Positions 21,220 to 32,761 of a stretch of 64,000 bases of DNA are shown here, piece after piece. This DNA is from Linanthus parryae (lineage: Eukaryota; Streptophyta; Magnoliopsida; Ericales; Polemoniaceae). Position numbers and translations under genes: made by a program. The notes beneath the pieces are model-generated. The model had not been told where the DNA came from. It ran no database searches and saw nothing but the letters and a program-made list of their open reading frames with translations. The stretch is from the NCBI GenBank assembly GCA_023055425.1, contig JALGPY010000003.1:22503001-22567000 (forward strand), in the 5' to 3' direction. Each line of letters starts with the position of its first letter. The stretch's first letter is position 1.

Positions 21220-21915
21220 TAGGGGTGCAACTTGGACGGGCTGAACCCGACCAACCCGAACCCAGCCCGGACTAAAGTCGGGCTTGGGCACATGTTTTGA
21301 GTAATTTGGACGGGCTCGGGCAAAAATTCTCAATCCGAATTGCAATTAGGGTCGGGCTTGGGTACGGATATTAAAAGACGGGCTAGCCCGAATTGCCCGA
21401 TTTTGTATACTCATTACCTACAAATGATATATTTGGAGAGTATTATATTGCATTTTTATCAAGAAAATATTATTTTATATTAAATATTAATAATATTTTT
21501 AATGATGTTTATGTTCTTAACTAATAAGTTTTTCTCACAAAATATTTAGTATTGTCTTGTATAAACGGATAATTTTTAAATTCATTCTAACAATATATAG
21601 TCATTCTTGTTTAGCCTTGAATAAAAAAAATTGAAGTATCTACATTTAGTATCTATTTTTATATGTACGTTATCAACTTAACTATAAGGGCACAATTTTA
21701 ATTGAGTTGAATGTGAAAATTATGCTATTTTATTTAGTTTAATGGGCTAGCCCGAATTCAACCCGAACCCGAATTGGTTTGTTCGAATTCGGGCTTGGAC
21801 GGGTTGGCGATGCTCGTAACTCGGGCTGGGCTGGGCTTGGGCAACCCTGACAGAAATCGGGCTTGGGCTTGGACAAGGGTGTCAACTCGCCCAGCCCGCC
21901 CGAGTTGCAGTCCTA
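21220..21915. mobile_element. hAT-type MITE (696 bp)
   Basis: It begins TAGGGGTGCAACTTGG and ends CGAGTTGCAGTCCTA, imperfect terminal inverted repeats rich in CGGGCTTGGGC. It is flanked by perfect 8-bp duplications GTTATAGG at 21212-21219 and 21916-21923, the hAT size. It has no transposase, so it is non-autonomous. It sits inside a LINE remnant. Confidence 0.9.
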
Positions 21916-21923
21916 GTTATAGG

Positions 21924-22080
21924 CAACTTGACCGAGAAGCCTTTAGATCTTTCTCCTAACCAGAAAGGCTTATCACTATCATTGTTGAGGGTAATTTGAC
22001 CAATTTGACTGAAAATCCACTGGGAAAAGTGTGACTAGTGAGATATTTTTGCGAATCTCGTCGTCTATGTACCACCCAGC
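21924..22080 (-). pseudogene. LINE remnant continued upstream of zf-RVT
   Basis: The minus strand reads NNDSDKPFWLGERSKGFSVK just before the MITE, the W...G.FSVK block that precedes zf-RVT in plant LINEs. Removing the MITE and one 8-bp duplication would bring the two parts together. Confidence 0.6.
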
Positions 22081-22114
22081 CTCGGTGTTGAATGGTCGGC
22101 TTGTCGGTGTGTTA

Positions 22115-22370
22115 TAGAGGTGTCAAAATAAACTCGCACTAATAAACCCACCCATGTCCAAAGGATTTCAAAGGGTTGAAACCCACCCGTATCAATCAAT
22201 GGGTGGGATATTGCCCAACCATGGGTAGGTTTGGGTGGGTCATTAAAAGTTGAAGTTAAAAAATATTAATTCTTTTAAATCATATTATCTAAATTCTTTT
22301 GAAAAAAAGAGCAAAATATATAATTTCTTATGACTCAAAAAGAGTCGAAAAAAATCGCATAAAATTAGCC
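22115..22370. mobile_element. Possible hAT-like MITE fragment
   Basis: It starts TAGAGGTGTCAAAATAAAC, a hAT-MITE-like end, and contains complementary GGGTGGG/CCCACCC blocks. No matching right end is seen before the promoter copy at about 22370, so it is a fragment or a misread. Confidence 0.35.
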
Positions 22371-22605
22371 CAACCCCCGAGTAAGGTAACTATTCAAAAA
22401 ACACAGCATTCTCTCTCTATCTACCCTAATTGGTGACGTCAGTAGAACGTATTGAATCCTCCATTGCATTTCCCTTACATTGGAATCTATTGCTTCCGCC
22501 TGCCGCCCTCCGTTTTGACGAATGCCGAATCGCCCCTCCGTCCCATGGCCACAGACCTCTTCTTCTTTATAACCGTCCGCCCTCCGTTTTACCTGACTTC
22601 ACATC
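22370..22605 (+). promoter_or_regulatory. Promoter-like duplicate P1
   Basis: About 170 bases match P2 (26680-26815) closely, including CTACCCTAATTGG, the palindrome TGACGTCA (22434-22441, a bZIP/TGA-factor-type site) and CGTATTGAATCCTCCATT. Instead of continuing into the gene as P2 and P3 do, it runs into Copia-D RT sequence at about 22606, so this copy is separated from any gene. Confidence 0.6.
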
Positions 22606-23397
22606 AACATGCAAGATTCCAAGAAGGGATTCTTGCCCATGTCACATGGAATCACTCTTTCGAAGAGTGGTTGTCCCTCCAATGAGATTGAGAAGGAACG
22701 CATGAGTAGAATCCCCTATGCCTCGGCCATAGGATCTGTCATGTACGCCATGTTATGTACTAGACCAGATGTGTCATATGCCTTGAGTATGACAAGCAGA
22801 TACCAATCCAATCCGGGTGAGAGTCACTGGATTGCAGTCAAGAACATCCTAAAGTACTTGAGAAGAACTAAGGATGCTTTCTTGATATTTGGCGGTGAGG
22901 AAGAGTTGCGTGTAAGGGGTTACACTGATGCAAGCTTCCAAACCGACAGAGATGACTTTAGATCATAATCGGGATATGTGTTTTGCCTGAATGGAGCAGC
23001 GGTGAGCTGGAAGAGTTCCAAGCAAGAGACGGTAGCTGATTCTACAACAGAGGCTGAGTACATTGCTGCAAAAGGCGCAGCAAAGGAAGCTGTTTGGATC
23101 AGAAAGTTTGTTTCTGAACTTGGTGTGGTCCCTAGCATTGCGGATCCAGTTGAGTTGTTATGTGACAACATTGGGGCGATCGCGCAATCGAAGGAACCCA
23201 GGTCGCACCAGAAGTCAAAGCACGTGCTCAGGAAGTTTCATCTGATTCGAGATATTGTCGATAGAAGAGACGTTCGGATATGCAAGATTCCTACTAATGA
23301 TAATCTGTCAGACCCGCTTACAAAGCCTCTCACGCAATGGAAGCATGAAGGGCACACTAGGAGTATGGGCATACGAGATGCGCCAGATTGGCTCTAG
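22606..23397 (+). pseudogene. Copia-D 5'-truncated RT end and RNase H
   Basis: The first frame (22609-22968) starts inside the RT C-terminal region (MQDSKKGFLPMSHGITLSK) and has VMYAMLCTRPDVSYAL. It stops at TAA after DDFRS, where the frame continues directly (SGYVFCLNGAAVSWKSSKQE). The second frame (to 23397) has DSTTEAEYIAA, LLCDNIGAIA, HVLRKFHLIRDI and DPLTKPLTQ, then ends near DAPDWL. This is a different Copia lineage from Copia-A/B/C. One in-frame stop interrupts it; gag, protease and integrase are absent. Confidence 0.9.
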
Positions 23398-23411
23398 TGC
23401 AAGTGGGAGAC

Positions 23412-24838
23412 TGTTGGAATAGATGCTCTAGAGGCAATCTAGTTTAGTACGAATTATTTGTGGCTAGAAATTCATTTATTATTTATTGGATATTTAATAT
23501 AATGAAGTCCTTAGATTTACAATTGTGTTGTTTATCTTAAATATCCCTAGTCAAGTATAATGATTAATGGGACAATCATCTATAGACTAGTATGGGGTTG
23601 GATTGATATGGAGATATCACGATCCAACACATAGGTGTGCATTAGGGAATGTTGCACTGGATTGACCCATCTCCGAGAAGGCTACATACACGTTATGTTA
23701 AGTCACAAGCGCTTCTCGCGGTGCAATGGTATTGTCATCCTTAGACTTGAAGTCACTAGATATTCTAGTTGTGGATTATTGTGATCTTGGTAGCGTTAAA
23801 CGCTACACCGTAACTGGGTAGTTATAAAGGCGTGTACTGGATACAATAAGAAGCAAGCTTAGAGATCGTAGTGGACGTAGATAGAATTTGTCCCTCCCAC
23901 ATAACGGGAGCAAATATCCTAGGCCACTCGAGGGATAGTGCTTATATAATGTCTGGCCAGACTCAAATAAATCAATATGGGATATTGATGTTATTTGCAC
24001 GAATAAGGCTATTCCCATGGATCGAGAAACAATGGATTGGATATACGAGTGTGACTTGTATGTATCGTGTCCAATCCGGATATAGAGATAAAGGGATGAG
24101 ACAATTACTTGTACAAAGGTTGTCAAGATGACTATTCTATTAGTTGGCTAGAATGGATGTTTTGCTAGAGACCGCTCCATATTAGCAAATAGTTGCTACC
24201 AACTAGATAGAACCTATGGGGTCACACGCTATATAGAGTTGAACTAGATTTGGGAATTAATTAATTGGATTAATTAATTAGAAGGATCACTTTGCAAAAC
24301 CTTGCAAACTTAGTAGGGACTAATTTGCAAGGAAGGGACTAAATTGAATTCTAGTAGGACTAGAATAAGTCCTTTAGGTAGTTGGCAAGGAGTTGTTGGA
24401 CTATATAAAGGACCTTCCTTCCTTCCTTCCCACATAACTTATGCTCATAATTGAACATAACAAAGAGTGGGAGAGAACAAAAGGAGAGAGAGCAAGCAAC
24501 AAAGGGACCCCGACCGCCCCTTTGCCGCCGCCCGTCCCCGTCGGCCACAAGGAGGCCGAGACCCTCCTTTGGGTCTCGTCCGTGATTCTTCTTCCTCTTC
24601 CTCTTCCGGGCTAGCACCAAGGACTTGGGAGATTCTAGGATCAACTCCAGGCGTGGATCAACCATAGAGAACGTGACACAATTCGCGTTTGAAGTCATCA
24701 AAGGAGAACCCTAAGGTGTGTTATTGATTTCTAACCCTTACCATCGTTATGTCTCTTGACTTGTGATCCTTGGAGGGTTTTGCATGGTTTTATGATTGTT
24801 TGTGTTTCCGTTGCGCATCCATGAATCAAAACCCTACA
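23412..24838 (+). mobile_element. Copia-D 3' LTR (about 1.43 kb)
   Basis: A purine tract (AAGTGGGAGAC) precedes TGTTGGAATAG at 23412. The likely end is CCATGAATCAAAACCCTACA at 24838. A TATA-like ACTATATAAAGG lies near 24400. No second LTR is in the window; the left end of the element was lost at about 22606. Confidence 0.75.
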
Positions 24839-25690
24839 GTCTCGTGGTTATATATGCGGCTATGGTGGGAGTATCGATCGATGAAGAACAGATGAAGAGC
24901 TACAGATCGAGAAGAGATAGGGACTTGTGAAATCGAATGATTTGCCGGCGGGGTGTAAAAGAAGAAGAACAGAGCTAGCGAGATCGAAATGAGGAACTGA
25001 TCGAGAAGTTGTAAAAGTTTCAAGGGTTTATGTTTTGGGGAATATTGATGAACTGGGTTTTGGCTCTAAATGTTCGTGAATTGTTAGTCTCCCCTCCAAT
25101 AGCTAGACCGAAATGTGTGGATGCTATGACATAAGTTGAAAAAATTTCAGGTTTATGTTTTTGGTGAATTGATTAATTGGGTTTTGGCTCTAAAATTTTC
25201 GTGAATTGTTAGTTTTCCCCTCCACAATGTTTGCTAAAATTTTCAATTGCCGCCCTTAATGTGGAGTTAAAGTTTCTAAAAATTGTGTTTTTACCTCAAT
25301 TGTTTCATGTAATTACAATTTCAGCCCAAATGTTTGCTCAAATTTGTGTTTAGATCCATTCCCGACAAAACTGCAAGTCGTTGGTAATTTTTTATTTCGG
25401 ATGACTAGTCGTTTCCCCGCGACAGAAACACGGCTGGTTTTTAAAAAAATAAACGAGGACAAGACAGACAACTAACTGATAAAAAAAGACTGTTTGTACT
25501 GCTTTTAAAGACCATAATCCTGGTAGTCGGAAGGAAACTGGTCGCTGATAGCAGAATCTGTTGTAGTGCTTATTTCGGGACTGTTCAGTTATCACCAGAT
25601 TATGGTGTACTATTCTACCCTCTCAAACAATTCATTTCTGAAATGTCACTACCTTCAACACTTGGTTACAAGAACAAGTTAATCAAAATT
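24839..25690. other. Unassigned spacer
   Basis: No gene is supported. Two diverged copies of a phrase around GGGTTTTGGCTCTAAA and GTGAATTGTTAG occur near 25055 and 25185. Confidence 0.4.
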
Positions 25691-25698
25691 ATGACATT

Positions 25699-26350
25699 TT
25701 GAATCCACCTTTCTGTTTGCAGACTCTGTTTTGTTTTACTCTCTGGGAAGTGTGGCTAGGCCGTAATGGTAAGATTTTCATAACAAAATGGTTCACACAC
25801 ATACTCTCATTAATAATATCCATCACAAAACCCTTTCTTTTAATCTTTTCACTCATAACACAAACGAAAATTTACCTCTTTCTCATCTTTTCTGTACACT
25901 GGACTAAACCGCCCCTCATATTTTTAAACTAAATACTGATGGTAGTGTTGATCCATCTTCACAAAGTAATGGGGTTGGAGGTCTATTTCGCAATTATGAA
26001 GGGTGTTGGTGTGCGGGTTTCCATGGTCATCTTACCACTGGTTCGGTCATCCTGATTGAATTAATAGCTCTTCGTTATGGTTTAAGTCTTGCTCATCAAC
26101 TTCACATCGACAATTTAGAGATTGAAATGGACTCAACAGTGGCCATATTCATGCTCACTAATCAAACTACTCATGCCCCTATTTACTTAACTATTCTCAT
26201 GGATTGCAGGGATCTACTCCACAATGGCTGGTCCGTCACATCTTCCGTGAGGCGAACTTCGCAGCTGATCGTTTGGCGGAACACGGCAGCCAACAATCTC
26301 AGCCTTTTTGTCTACCTACATGATGCTTCAACTTATTTTCTTACGTTTTT
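25699..26350 (+). pseudogene. LINE-associated RNase H domain (RVT_3 type) remnant
   Basis: The start reads LWEVWLGRNGKIF, as in the linker before RNase H of plant LINEs. After a frameshift near 25925 the domain continues: KLNTDGSVDPSS (first Asp), NGVGGLFRNYEGCW, ELIALRYGLSLA (Glu), LEIEMDSTVAI (Asp). Another shift is needed for RHIFREANFAADRLAEHG at the end. The catalytic acids are present, but frameshifts break it. No RT accompanies it. Confidence 0.8.
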
Positions 26351-26640
26351 GGATGCCGATCAGCATGAAATGCCGACTACACGTTTCACGAAACGAAGTT
26401 TGGCCTCGTAGACATAGTTGGAATTTTCATGTTTCTACTAGATCTGTCATGTTTCATCGAGTCTTGTATTGTAGTCGAGTCTTGTATGTTGATTTGATAA
26501 CTTTATTACGTAGCTTCTTGAAAGTCCTTGTACATTTGCTGGACTGCGACTATCTTTACGGCCTTGTAAAAATGTGGTTTCAATGTATATAAATGTGGTT
26601 TTGTAAAAAGAAAGATAAGAAAAAGAAACAATGGAAAAGG
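26351..26640. other. Spacer after LINE remnant
   Basis: 3' tail-like sequence of the LINE with short A-rich runs (near 26605-26640). No gene. Confidence 0.35.
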
Positions 26641-27300
26641 CCCAACCGACGAGTAACAAAAAGCAGGCCCAACTGGTAACTATTCAAGAAGTACATCATT
26701 CTATCTACCCTAATTGGTGACGTCAGTAGAACGTATTGAATCCTCCATTCCATTTCCCTTACATTGGATCTATTCCTGCCGCCCTCCGTTTTGACGAATG
26801 CCGAAGCAAGAGACGTCTTCTTCTTTACTCTGACACCAACAACAACCATAGATTACATGATTCAGCGGAGGCTCCTGTTATCTTCTAAAGTACGATATTG
26901 ATTTTCATTTAATTTTCTTCTCTTACAGCAATCATATAACTGGTTCATCTTCCGTGGTGTTTCTTTAGCTTCTTCAATCACCTGTCACACGCGCTTTCGC
27001 CAATCCTTTTCCTGATGTGTATATATAGACATATTCATTCGGTGATCTTTTTTTGGTGCTGTACTGCCAGATGGATCCAAAGGTTTACGGGAAGTCTTGG
27101 GCTTTTGGTTTACTGCGACCGTGATTTCTTTGTATAATGATCGTACTGCCATTAGCACAAGCTCTGGTAGCCAGCTGTTTCTCGCCCATGTCTTCTGCTA
27201 TTTCTCTAGGTAAATTCCCATTTTAGTCCATTGATTCTAATTAAAAGTTAATATATGAGTTTAAATGTATTCTAAACTGGCATTTTTTTATGTGTGCATT
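26640..27300 (+). promoter_or_regulatory. Promoter and first-exon duplicate P2
   Basis: It contains TGACGTCA at 26718-26725. After 26800 it keeps the P3-like phrases CGTCTTCTTCTTTA, ATTACATGATTCAGC and GTACGATATTGATTT, then an ATG at 27072 (MDPKVYGK, stopped after about 18 codons) and a TTTCTTTGTATAATGATCG segment matching the exon at 38180-38250. The similarity to P3 fades by about 27300. The coding start is degraded here. Confidence 0.55.
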
Positions 27301-28090
27301 GATATCACTTGGCAATATGTTTGGCAACGTAGGGTTATGTTTTCTTGTCCTAATATTTTAAGAGGATTCTCATGTGGCCATGTGTTGTTAAAATCCTTCT
27401 ATGTCTGGTTTCTTTAGTTTAGCTGTTTGTAATTAGACGAGACCCTGTTTGGTTCTACCTGAGATCAATGTTTTCAGATCCGGACCGGCTATCAAACCGG
27501 TGAGACACTGGTTCACCGTCGGACCAGTGGTCGGACCGGTTCAATCGCACGTTCTTTTTTATAATATGTAGATACTATTTTTATTTATGTGTAATAAAAT
27601 TATATTAAAAAAGGTGAAATTAATCAAGAATAGCTTGAAAATATATATTATGACCAACAACATATAATTAATTCTTTTACATAAATAAATAATATAGTTA
27701 ATTAAAAAACTCAAAAATTATTTAAATAGCAAATATTATGTTTGAATTGCACACCAATAACACAAATCATGCTTATTTATTTTTTATTTTTTTAAAAGGA
27801 AAATCATGCTTATAAACATAGCACCAACATTTTTTGTGCTTAAAAAAACATTTTGTGTTTTAAAAAAACAAACAACATAATTTCTAATGTTAAAAATTAC
27901 TAATATTAAAAAGTTGAAGATATGGATAGATATTCATCTATATCTTAATTTAACAAAATATTTATCCAACGGAGAAGAAAAGAAACAATACAAACAGGTC
28001 ACTTATGTTCTAAAAAAGAGAGAAAAAGTTTGCTTGTTACTTGAAAAAGAATCTAAGTATATTGATTACTCTCAATTGAGCACAAATGAG
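27300..28090. other. AT-rich spacer with a CCGGACCGG-rich patch
   Basis: The patch at 27470-27555 is rich in ACCGG/CCGGT and resembles one arm of a MITE, but no partner arm or duplication is evident. The remainder is AT-rich and non-coding. Confidence 0.35.
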
Positions 28091-28165
28091 TGCTGGCATG
28101 GTGGTAAGTTTCACTCAGCATGAGGTAAGGTATGGGGTTCAAGTCCCAGCACCTCCGCACATTTT
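28090..28165 (+). repeat. tRNA-derived SINE-like element head
   Basis: TGGCATGGTGGTAAG (A-box-like) and GGGGTTCAAGTCCCAG (B-box) are about 40 bases apart and followed by a T-rich tail. The spacing suits an RNA polymerase III promoter of a SINE. The sequence does not fold as a full tRNA by eye. Confidence 0.45.
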
Positions 28166-28707
28166 ATTTTAATTACTGAACCGGGCGGGTTGGTTTCACA
28201 CATTAATACGATGGTTTAATGTGGTCAAAATGGCAAACATGTAAATAAAATCAAGAGAACAATGGATAGAATATGTGTTCTATCTTTAGCACAATCCTAT
28301 ACTTAGTATCAAATTTAAAACCAAGTATAGCATAATGCTAAAAAATTTAGAATTGCCACAACTTTTAACACTCCATTAGAGCACTCCAATTCTATAAATA
28401 TAGAGTTAGAACAACTTTTAGCACTCCATTGGAGATGATCTTAAATGGGCACTATATTGGCCATTTGCAATTTTCTTGGGCACAATTATAGCTTTTCTTG
28501 GGCACTTTTGCATTTTTCACTCAAGCGCATCCATTAAAAGTTTGGGTAAAGTAGTGAACACATCATTGCGCGTGATTTTGTAAGTCTAATCTCCTACCGT
28601 GCTCTCTGGCACCAAAGTTTGATGTTTGCTAATCTTTGTTTTGCCGGTACCATTCAACTCCAGTTCTTTTTTTGTCTTTTTCTTGAGTCGCCCTTTCACT
28701 TTTGCAG

Positions 28708-28764
28708 GGTGAATATGCTTCTTTTGACAGTGACAACATAGACTGGAATATTGAAGACAGCTAG
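28708..28764 (+). other. Possible terminal exon fragment
   Basis: After a pyrimidine tract and TTTTGCAG the frame reads GEYASFDSDNIDWNIEDS followed by TAG. This looks like an authentic acidic C-terminal exon, but no upstream exon with matching frame is evident. I do not recognise the protein. The rest of 28166-29600 shows nothing coding. Confidence 0.3.
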
Positions 28765-29607
28765 AAATAGAGAATATTGTAAGTCTGCTGATTCCGATTT
28801 GACAATTCCTGATGCCAGAGCTAAAGAAAAAGCCAAATTGGTAAGTGTTCACATATAACAGATGTGGCAAAATTTCACACTTTCTCGATAACATAAATTG
28901 TGTCCCATTACAAAGCTCTTTAAAGGTTTGACCTATCACTGTAAATTTTATTGTTTTGTTTGAGAATCATTGTTGTGGATGTTCATGCGGTGCAGTATAG
29001 TGCAGTGTACTCTCTGGCAGAATGTGAGTAGAAAATGGTGCCTCAAACTCTCAAACTTCTTGTTACATGAACACTTTCTTGTAAATATTAGTAGTCCTGA
29101 TGAAACCGTGACGGATATGCATGTCCATAAGACTCTAATCAAACTTAAATCTGAATGTTCGATCAATCAAACCAGATCCAAATCCCAAATCAATGCACTG
29201 AGACAAGATAGATCAGTTTACGCTGAAAATAACTGTAGTCCATAATGAATCACGTAATTGTATAATTGTATTCAAAATTCTAATTTCTAGCCTCTGGTTT
29301 GTTTTGAACATCTAGGAATACTTTAGTTATATGTTTTTACTTCTACGAATCCTATGGTTGACTTAGGGTTTGTTAAGTGTTCCTCATAAATCGATAATTG
29401 GTCCTAACTTATTGAAAATGGTTGCTAATTTTTGAGAAAAAGAGCTGCTGAAAAATGTGACATTGTTTATGTGAAGAAGACAAAACACATGCTCTTGATT
29501 GACACATTTGGTGAGTAAAAAATGGCCTTGGGTTACTGACAATGTTGTTTTTGCTTTAAAAAAAGGGACAAATTAACTAATCCTACTAGTGTGCTTCTTT
29601 CATACAA

Positions 29608-29798
29608 AAGTGCAGGAGTAGGGTTTTGGTTTTTCTGTGTCTCTCTGTTGTTTATATATGTATTGATGAACTCTGAGAGTTTTAAGAATAGAAGTGGCAC
29701 ACAGATATTGGTCTCAATGCCCCAATCTTGGTTCTTGAATTCGTAAAAATCAAACCCAAGTGGCATAAAAGATGTTACGGTTCTTTGATTGATTCCAA
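29608..29798 (+). repeat. Segmental duplicate A, first block (partner 40507-40690)
   Basis: It begins GTGCAGGAGTAGGGTTTTGG and runs through TTGGTCTCAATGCCCCAATC and TTACGGTTCTT, matching 40507-40690 with scattered changes. In copy B this region is an open frame of 85 codons (40587-40844); here it is interrupted. Confidence 0.85.
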
Positions 29799-29831
29799 CC
29801 CCCCCCCCCCCCCCCCCCCCCCCCTCCCCCC
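29799..29831 (+). repeat. Poly-C tract
   Basis: Twenty-six C, one T, then six C. The paralogous position in copy B (about 40692) has only six C, so the run expanded in this copy (or is an assembly artefact). Confidence 0.9.
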
Positions 29832-30395
29832 TGCATTTTCTGTGCTTTTGTGACTTCTGATGTCATAGTTTTCATCTGAGGATGAAAACTATTTGTACTA
29901 TGAACGTCATTGACCAAATTGAAAGTATCAAATATTGAGGACCAAGCACAGTAGACAAAACTCTAACTACCATTTCATTAATCAGATTCGAGCATGATTA
30001 GTTTATAAACATACTTCAAGATCCAGGTGATCAGTACCTTCATTTTCTTGAAAGTTTGTGTTCAATGCTGAATTATGAAGAATGAAAATATGTCATAGCA
30101 ACTAGACTTATTACTGCACATACTGCATAAGTCATCATTTAACGATAGGCAAACAACCAGTAACGAAATTCTACTAGTATACCATATTGAATGCTGATAT
30201 GTAAAGAAATGATTTACTCAAGGTTAACGTCTTCCCGATATGCTCTACTTCAGATACCACCAGACGCAATGTGCCTGTTGATATTATGTGTTCTGAGTAA
30301 GTCACACCTCCCATCCTAGCATCAGTTTTCTCTTCTCTTTTATGAGGAGCTCCAACGAGTGTTTGCACCCAGTTCTAAATCAGCCGGAATAACAG

Positions 30396-31910
30396 GAGAT
30401 TAAAGGTAGTTCCTCTTAATTTTTTTCCTCTTGTTTGATGATTGTTTAATCGTTGGAATTTAATGTTTCAAGTTTGGACTTTTAACCACCGTAAATTTGT
30501 GAAGAATGTATAACTCCGTTATCTTTTTTGTGGGGCTTTCTGCATAAAACTATTTCCTTGTCAGGAGCTCTAAGTTTAGAAGGCACCATTACCAATGGCT
30601 GCACGTCAGTTGGGAAGAGAAGGGATCTTGAATCCATCGACAAAAATGGCCCTCGTGAAGGGAAAAAGATAACGATAAAGGGAAAGAGACCTGTAAAAGA
30701 GAAAGAAAACAAAATAGTGAAGGGAAAAGAGAGAAAGATAGGCAAAAGCAGGTAATACATCTTTGGTTGCTCATAATTACTTTACTATTGGTAATCTTTA
30801 TTTCTCCCTACTTAGTAAGTGAATCCTATATTATTTCTGTTTACTATTTGACAGCTCACTCTTCAAAGCACTCACCTTCCACTTTTACTTCAAGGTGCAG
30901 CCTTAGTAATGGGGTTTGGAATTACTTTAGTTTTATACTTTGTAGCTCTAAATAGAACTAATGTAAACGAAGGATGCAAACTTCTCCCTACGTTTTTGTT
31001 GCTCTTAGTACTACCTTAAGATTAATAATTGATGTAGTTTAGTTGTGCCATACTTTGTCTGTTGCTGTCTTCTCCAAATTATGAGTTCATCAACCTGTTT
31101 GGGAGCTGAGAATTGAAATAATGAGTAAATCCCTTCTATTAGGCTCCCTTTGAAAATGCTACTTTAAATGCAGGAACCAGCAAAGGCGACAGACTATAAA
31201 GCTTATCAAACTGGTAGAGATACATCCCTGATTCTATGCACATATTTAATGACTTGTATTTAAATGCTCATTAATAGAACTACCACATCCGAACTGGAGA
31301 GTTTAGCAAGAATAAACATCTTTAGGAGTATGGAAACTTATTTTACGTAGTATTTGAAATGCAAGAACCAGCAAAGGCAAATCACTTCGAAAGATATTAA
31401 ATCGGTAGAGATACACATGTGAATCCATGCACTTGAGTAAGTTGCAGAGAACTGAAAGTAGTGGAGTGTGTTCAGTTTGTCTAACCTGTGTGGGTTCCAT
31501 TGGAAATGTAGCAGTGATACTGAACCAGTTTGAACAAATTGTGCCGAACATTTACCCTGACCCAATTGGTTCGGGTTGGAGAATGTTCTATCCAAACCCA
31601 CACTATTTTCTTAAACCCATGCTGAACCACAACTATCTACCCCGTCTGATTCATACTGGGTTGGTTAATCTGTAACTTTTTGTTTGGCAAAAAATGCAAT
31701 TGGTTAAATGGTTGCTGAACTCAAACCGGTTTGGGGCAGTCGGTTCTTGCGACTTTTGTTCGCCAGGAAAAGAAAAATTTGATGCATGATGACAGAGCAC
31801 ATTGGTGTAATTACTAGTTAATTAAAGCATTAATTGGAAATGTTTTCATCAGATTTTGAATAATGATATTGGAGTTGTGAATTTCTTCGTGTAGATTCAT
31901 GCAGATTCAA
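30396..31910 (+). repeat. Segmental duplicate A, second block (partner 40868-42120)
   Basis: It is collinear with copy B through a splice-bordered, lysine-rich exon-like segment (30565-30751 here, 41030-41212 in B; AG before, GT after) reading LEGTITNGCTSVGKRRDL and then KGKRPVKEKENK. Downstream both copies share the 82-codon frame MHLSKLQRT (31427 and 41638). I do not recognise the protein. Copy B has a frameshift in the lysine-rich part. Confidence 0.8.
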
Positions 31911-32101
31911 ACTTATCCTGTTTGTTCTTTGCCAATTTGGTGATCAGAAACAAAGTTTTGACATTTGGCTATATCAGAAAAGATACGAGTGCATTGCTCA
32001 AATCTGCATATTCATACCAATATCATCTGCGTCGTCGCAATTGTCGAACATAAAGTTTTTACTTTCGTATATAACGGTTACGTCGTATACTGTTTTTGCT
32101 T

Positions 32102-32564
32102 GTATATTTCAGCTTTATTAAGCTAAACTATTGTTATTTATTAAACGTACTTTAAACTGTTTTTGTTTGTTTTATACTAGGGGATTGCCCGTGCCCGAGG
32201 GCACTACCCCAAAAACGCGTTTCACCTATTATAATGTCATAAATAAAATCAGTATTTTCATCTACAAACATAGGCAGAAAACGAATACAACATAAATAAT
32301 AGTATTAAATAATCAGAAACAAAGGAACCCCCTTTTTTATAATTATGAAAAAAAGAGTGGGTAGTTAAGTGGGTAGTTAAGTAGTGGGTAGTTAAGTGGG
32401 TGGTAGGTGAGATCTAAGGGTTGGGGTTAATTCAATCTAACGGTCTAAAAGACATTTTAAAGTCAACCGTCCTAATTTATAATATAGATTTCAGCTTTAA
32501 TAAGCTAATCTATTGTTATCCATTAAGCGTACTTTAAACTGTTTTTGTTTGTTGTATATTTCAG
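32102..32564 (+). repeat. 76-bp tandem repeat split by a Helitron
   Basis: Two units beginning TATATTTCAGCTTTA and ending CTGTTTTTGTTTGTT occur at 32102-32176 and 32489-32556; a third start, TATATTTCAG, is at 32555. Each start looks like a 3' splice site. The Helitron separates TATA from TTTCAG of the second unit, so the intact starts show the empty site. Confidence 0.8.
32177..32488 (-). mobile_element. Non-autonomous Helitron (312 bp)
   Basis: On the minus strand it begins TCTATATTATAAATTAGG and ends with a hairpin GTGCCC-TC-GGGCAC followed by GGGCAATCCCCTAG. It lies between A and T. TC start, 3' hairpin, CTAG end and A|T target are the Helitron hallmarks. It contains a short GTGGGTAGTTAA minisatellite (32356-32402). 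Confidence 0.88.
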
Positions 32565-32761
32565 GTTTAGGAAACTTGGAGGACACATTCATTCTGAAAT
32601 TGCATCATGGAGGTTATGTGGAACACACTCCAAGAGTTGTATACAAGGAAGGACAAGTAAGCTACATTGACCTTCGGGATTGTGAGAGCTTTGGTCTTCT
32701 TGAGTTGAACTACCTGCCCAAACACATGGCGTATAATCACTATTTACTACAAGATACATGA
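32565..32761 (+). pseudogene. PB1-like domain exon (MULE-associated plant family)
   Basis: After the TTTCAG acceptor the frame reads LEDTFILKLHHGGYVEHTP, VVYKEGQVSYIDLRDCESF and GLLELNYLPKHM. This matches the plant PB1-like N-terminal domain (F.L.IHHGG..., Y..G.V...D..D.D..S) commonly found upstream of Mutator-type transposase proteins. It stops at 32761 after about 65 residues. No transposase core is found. Later fragments (33185-33330) may belong to the same gene. Confidence 0.6.

Noticed and set aside
24360..24701. 113-codon minus-strand frame
   Set aside because: Lies within the Copia-D LTR; no domain.
28090..28165. Complete tRNA gene
   Set aside because: A and B boxes are present, but the arms do not pair as a cloverleaf by eye, so only a SINE-like call is kept.
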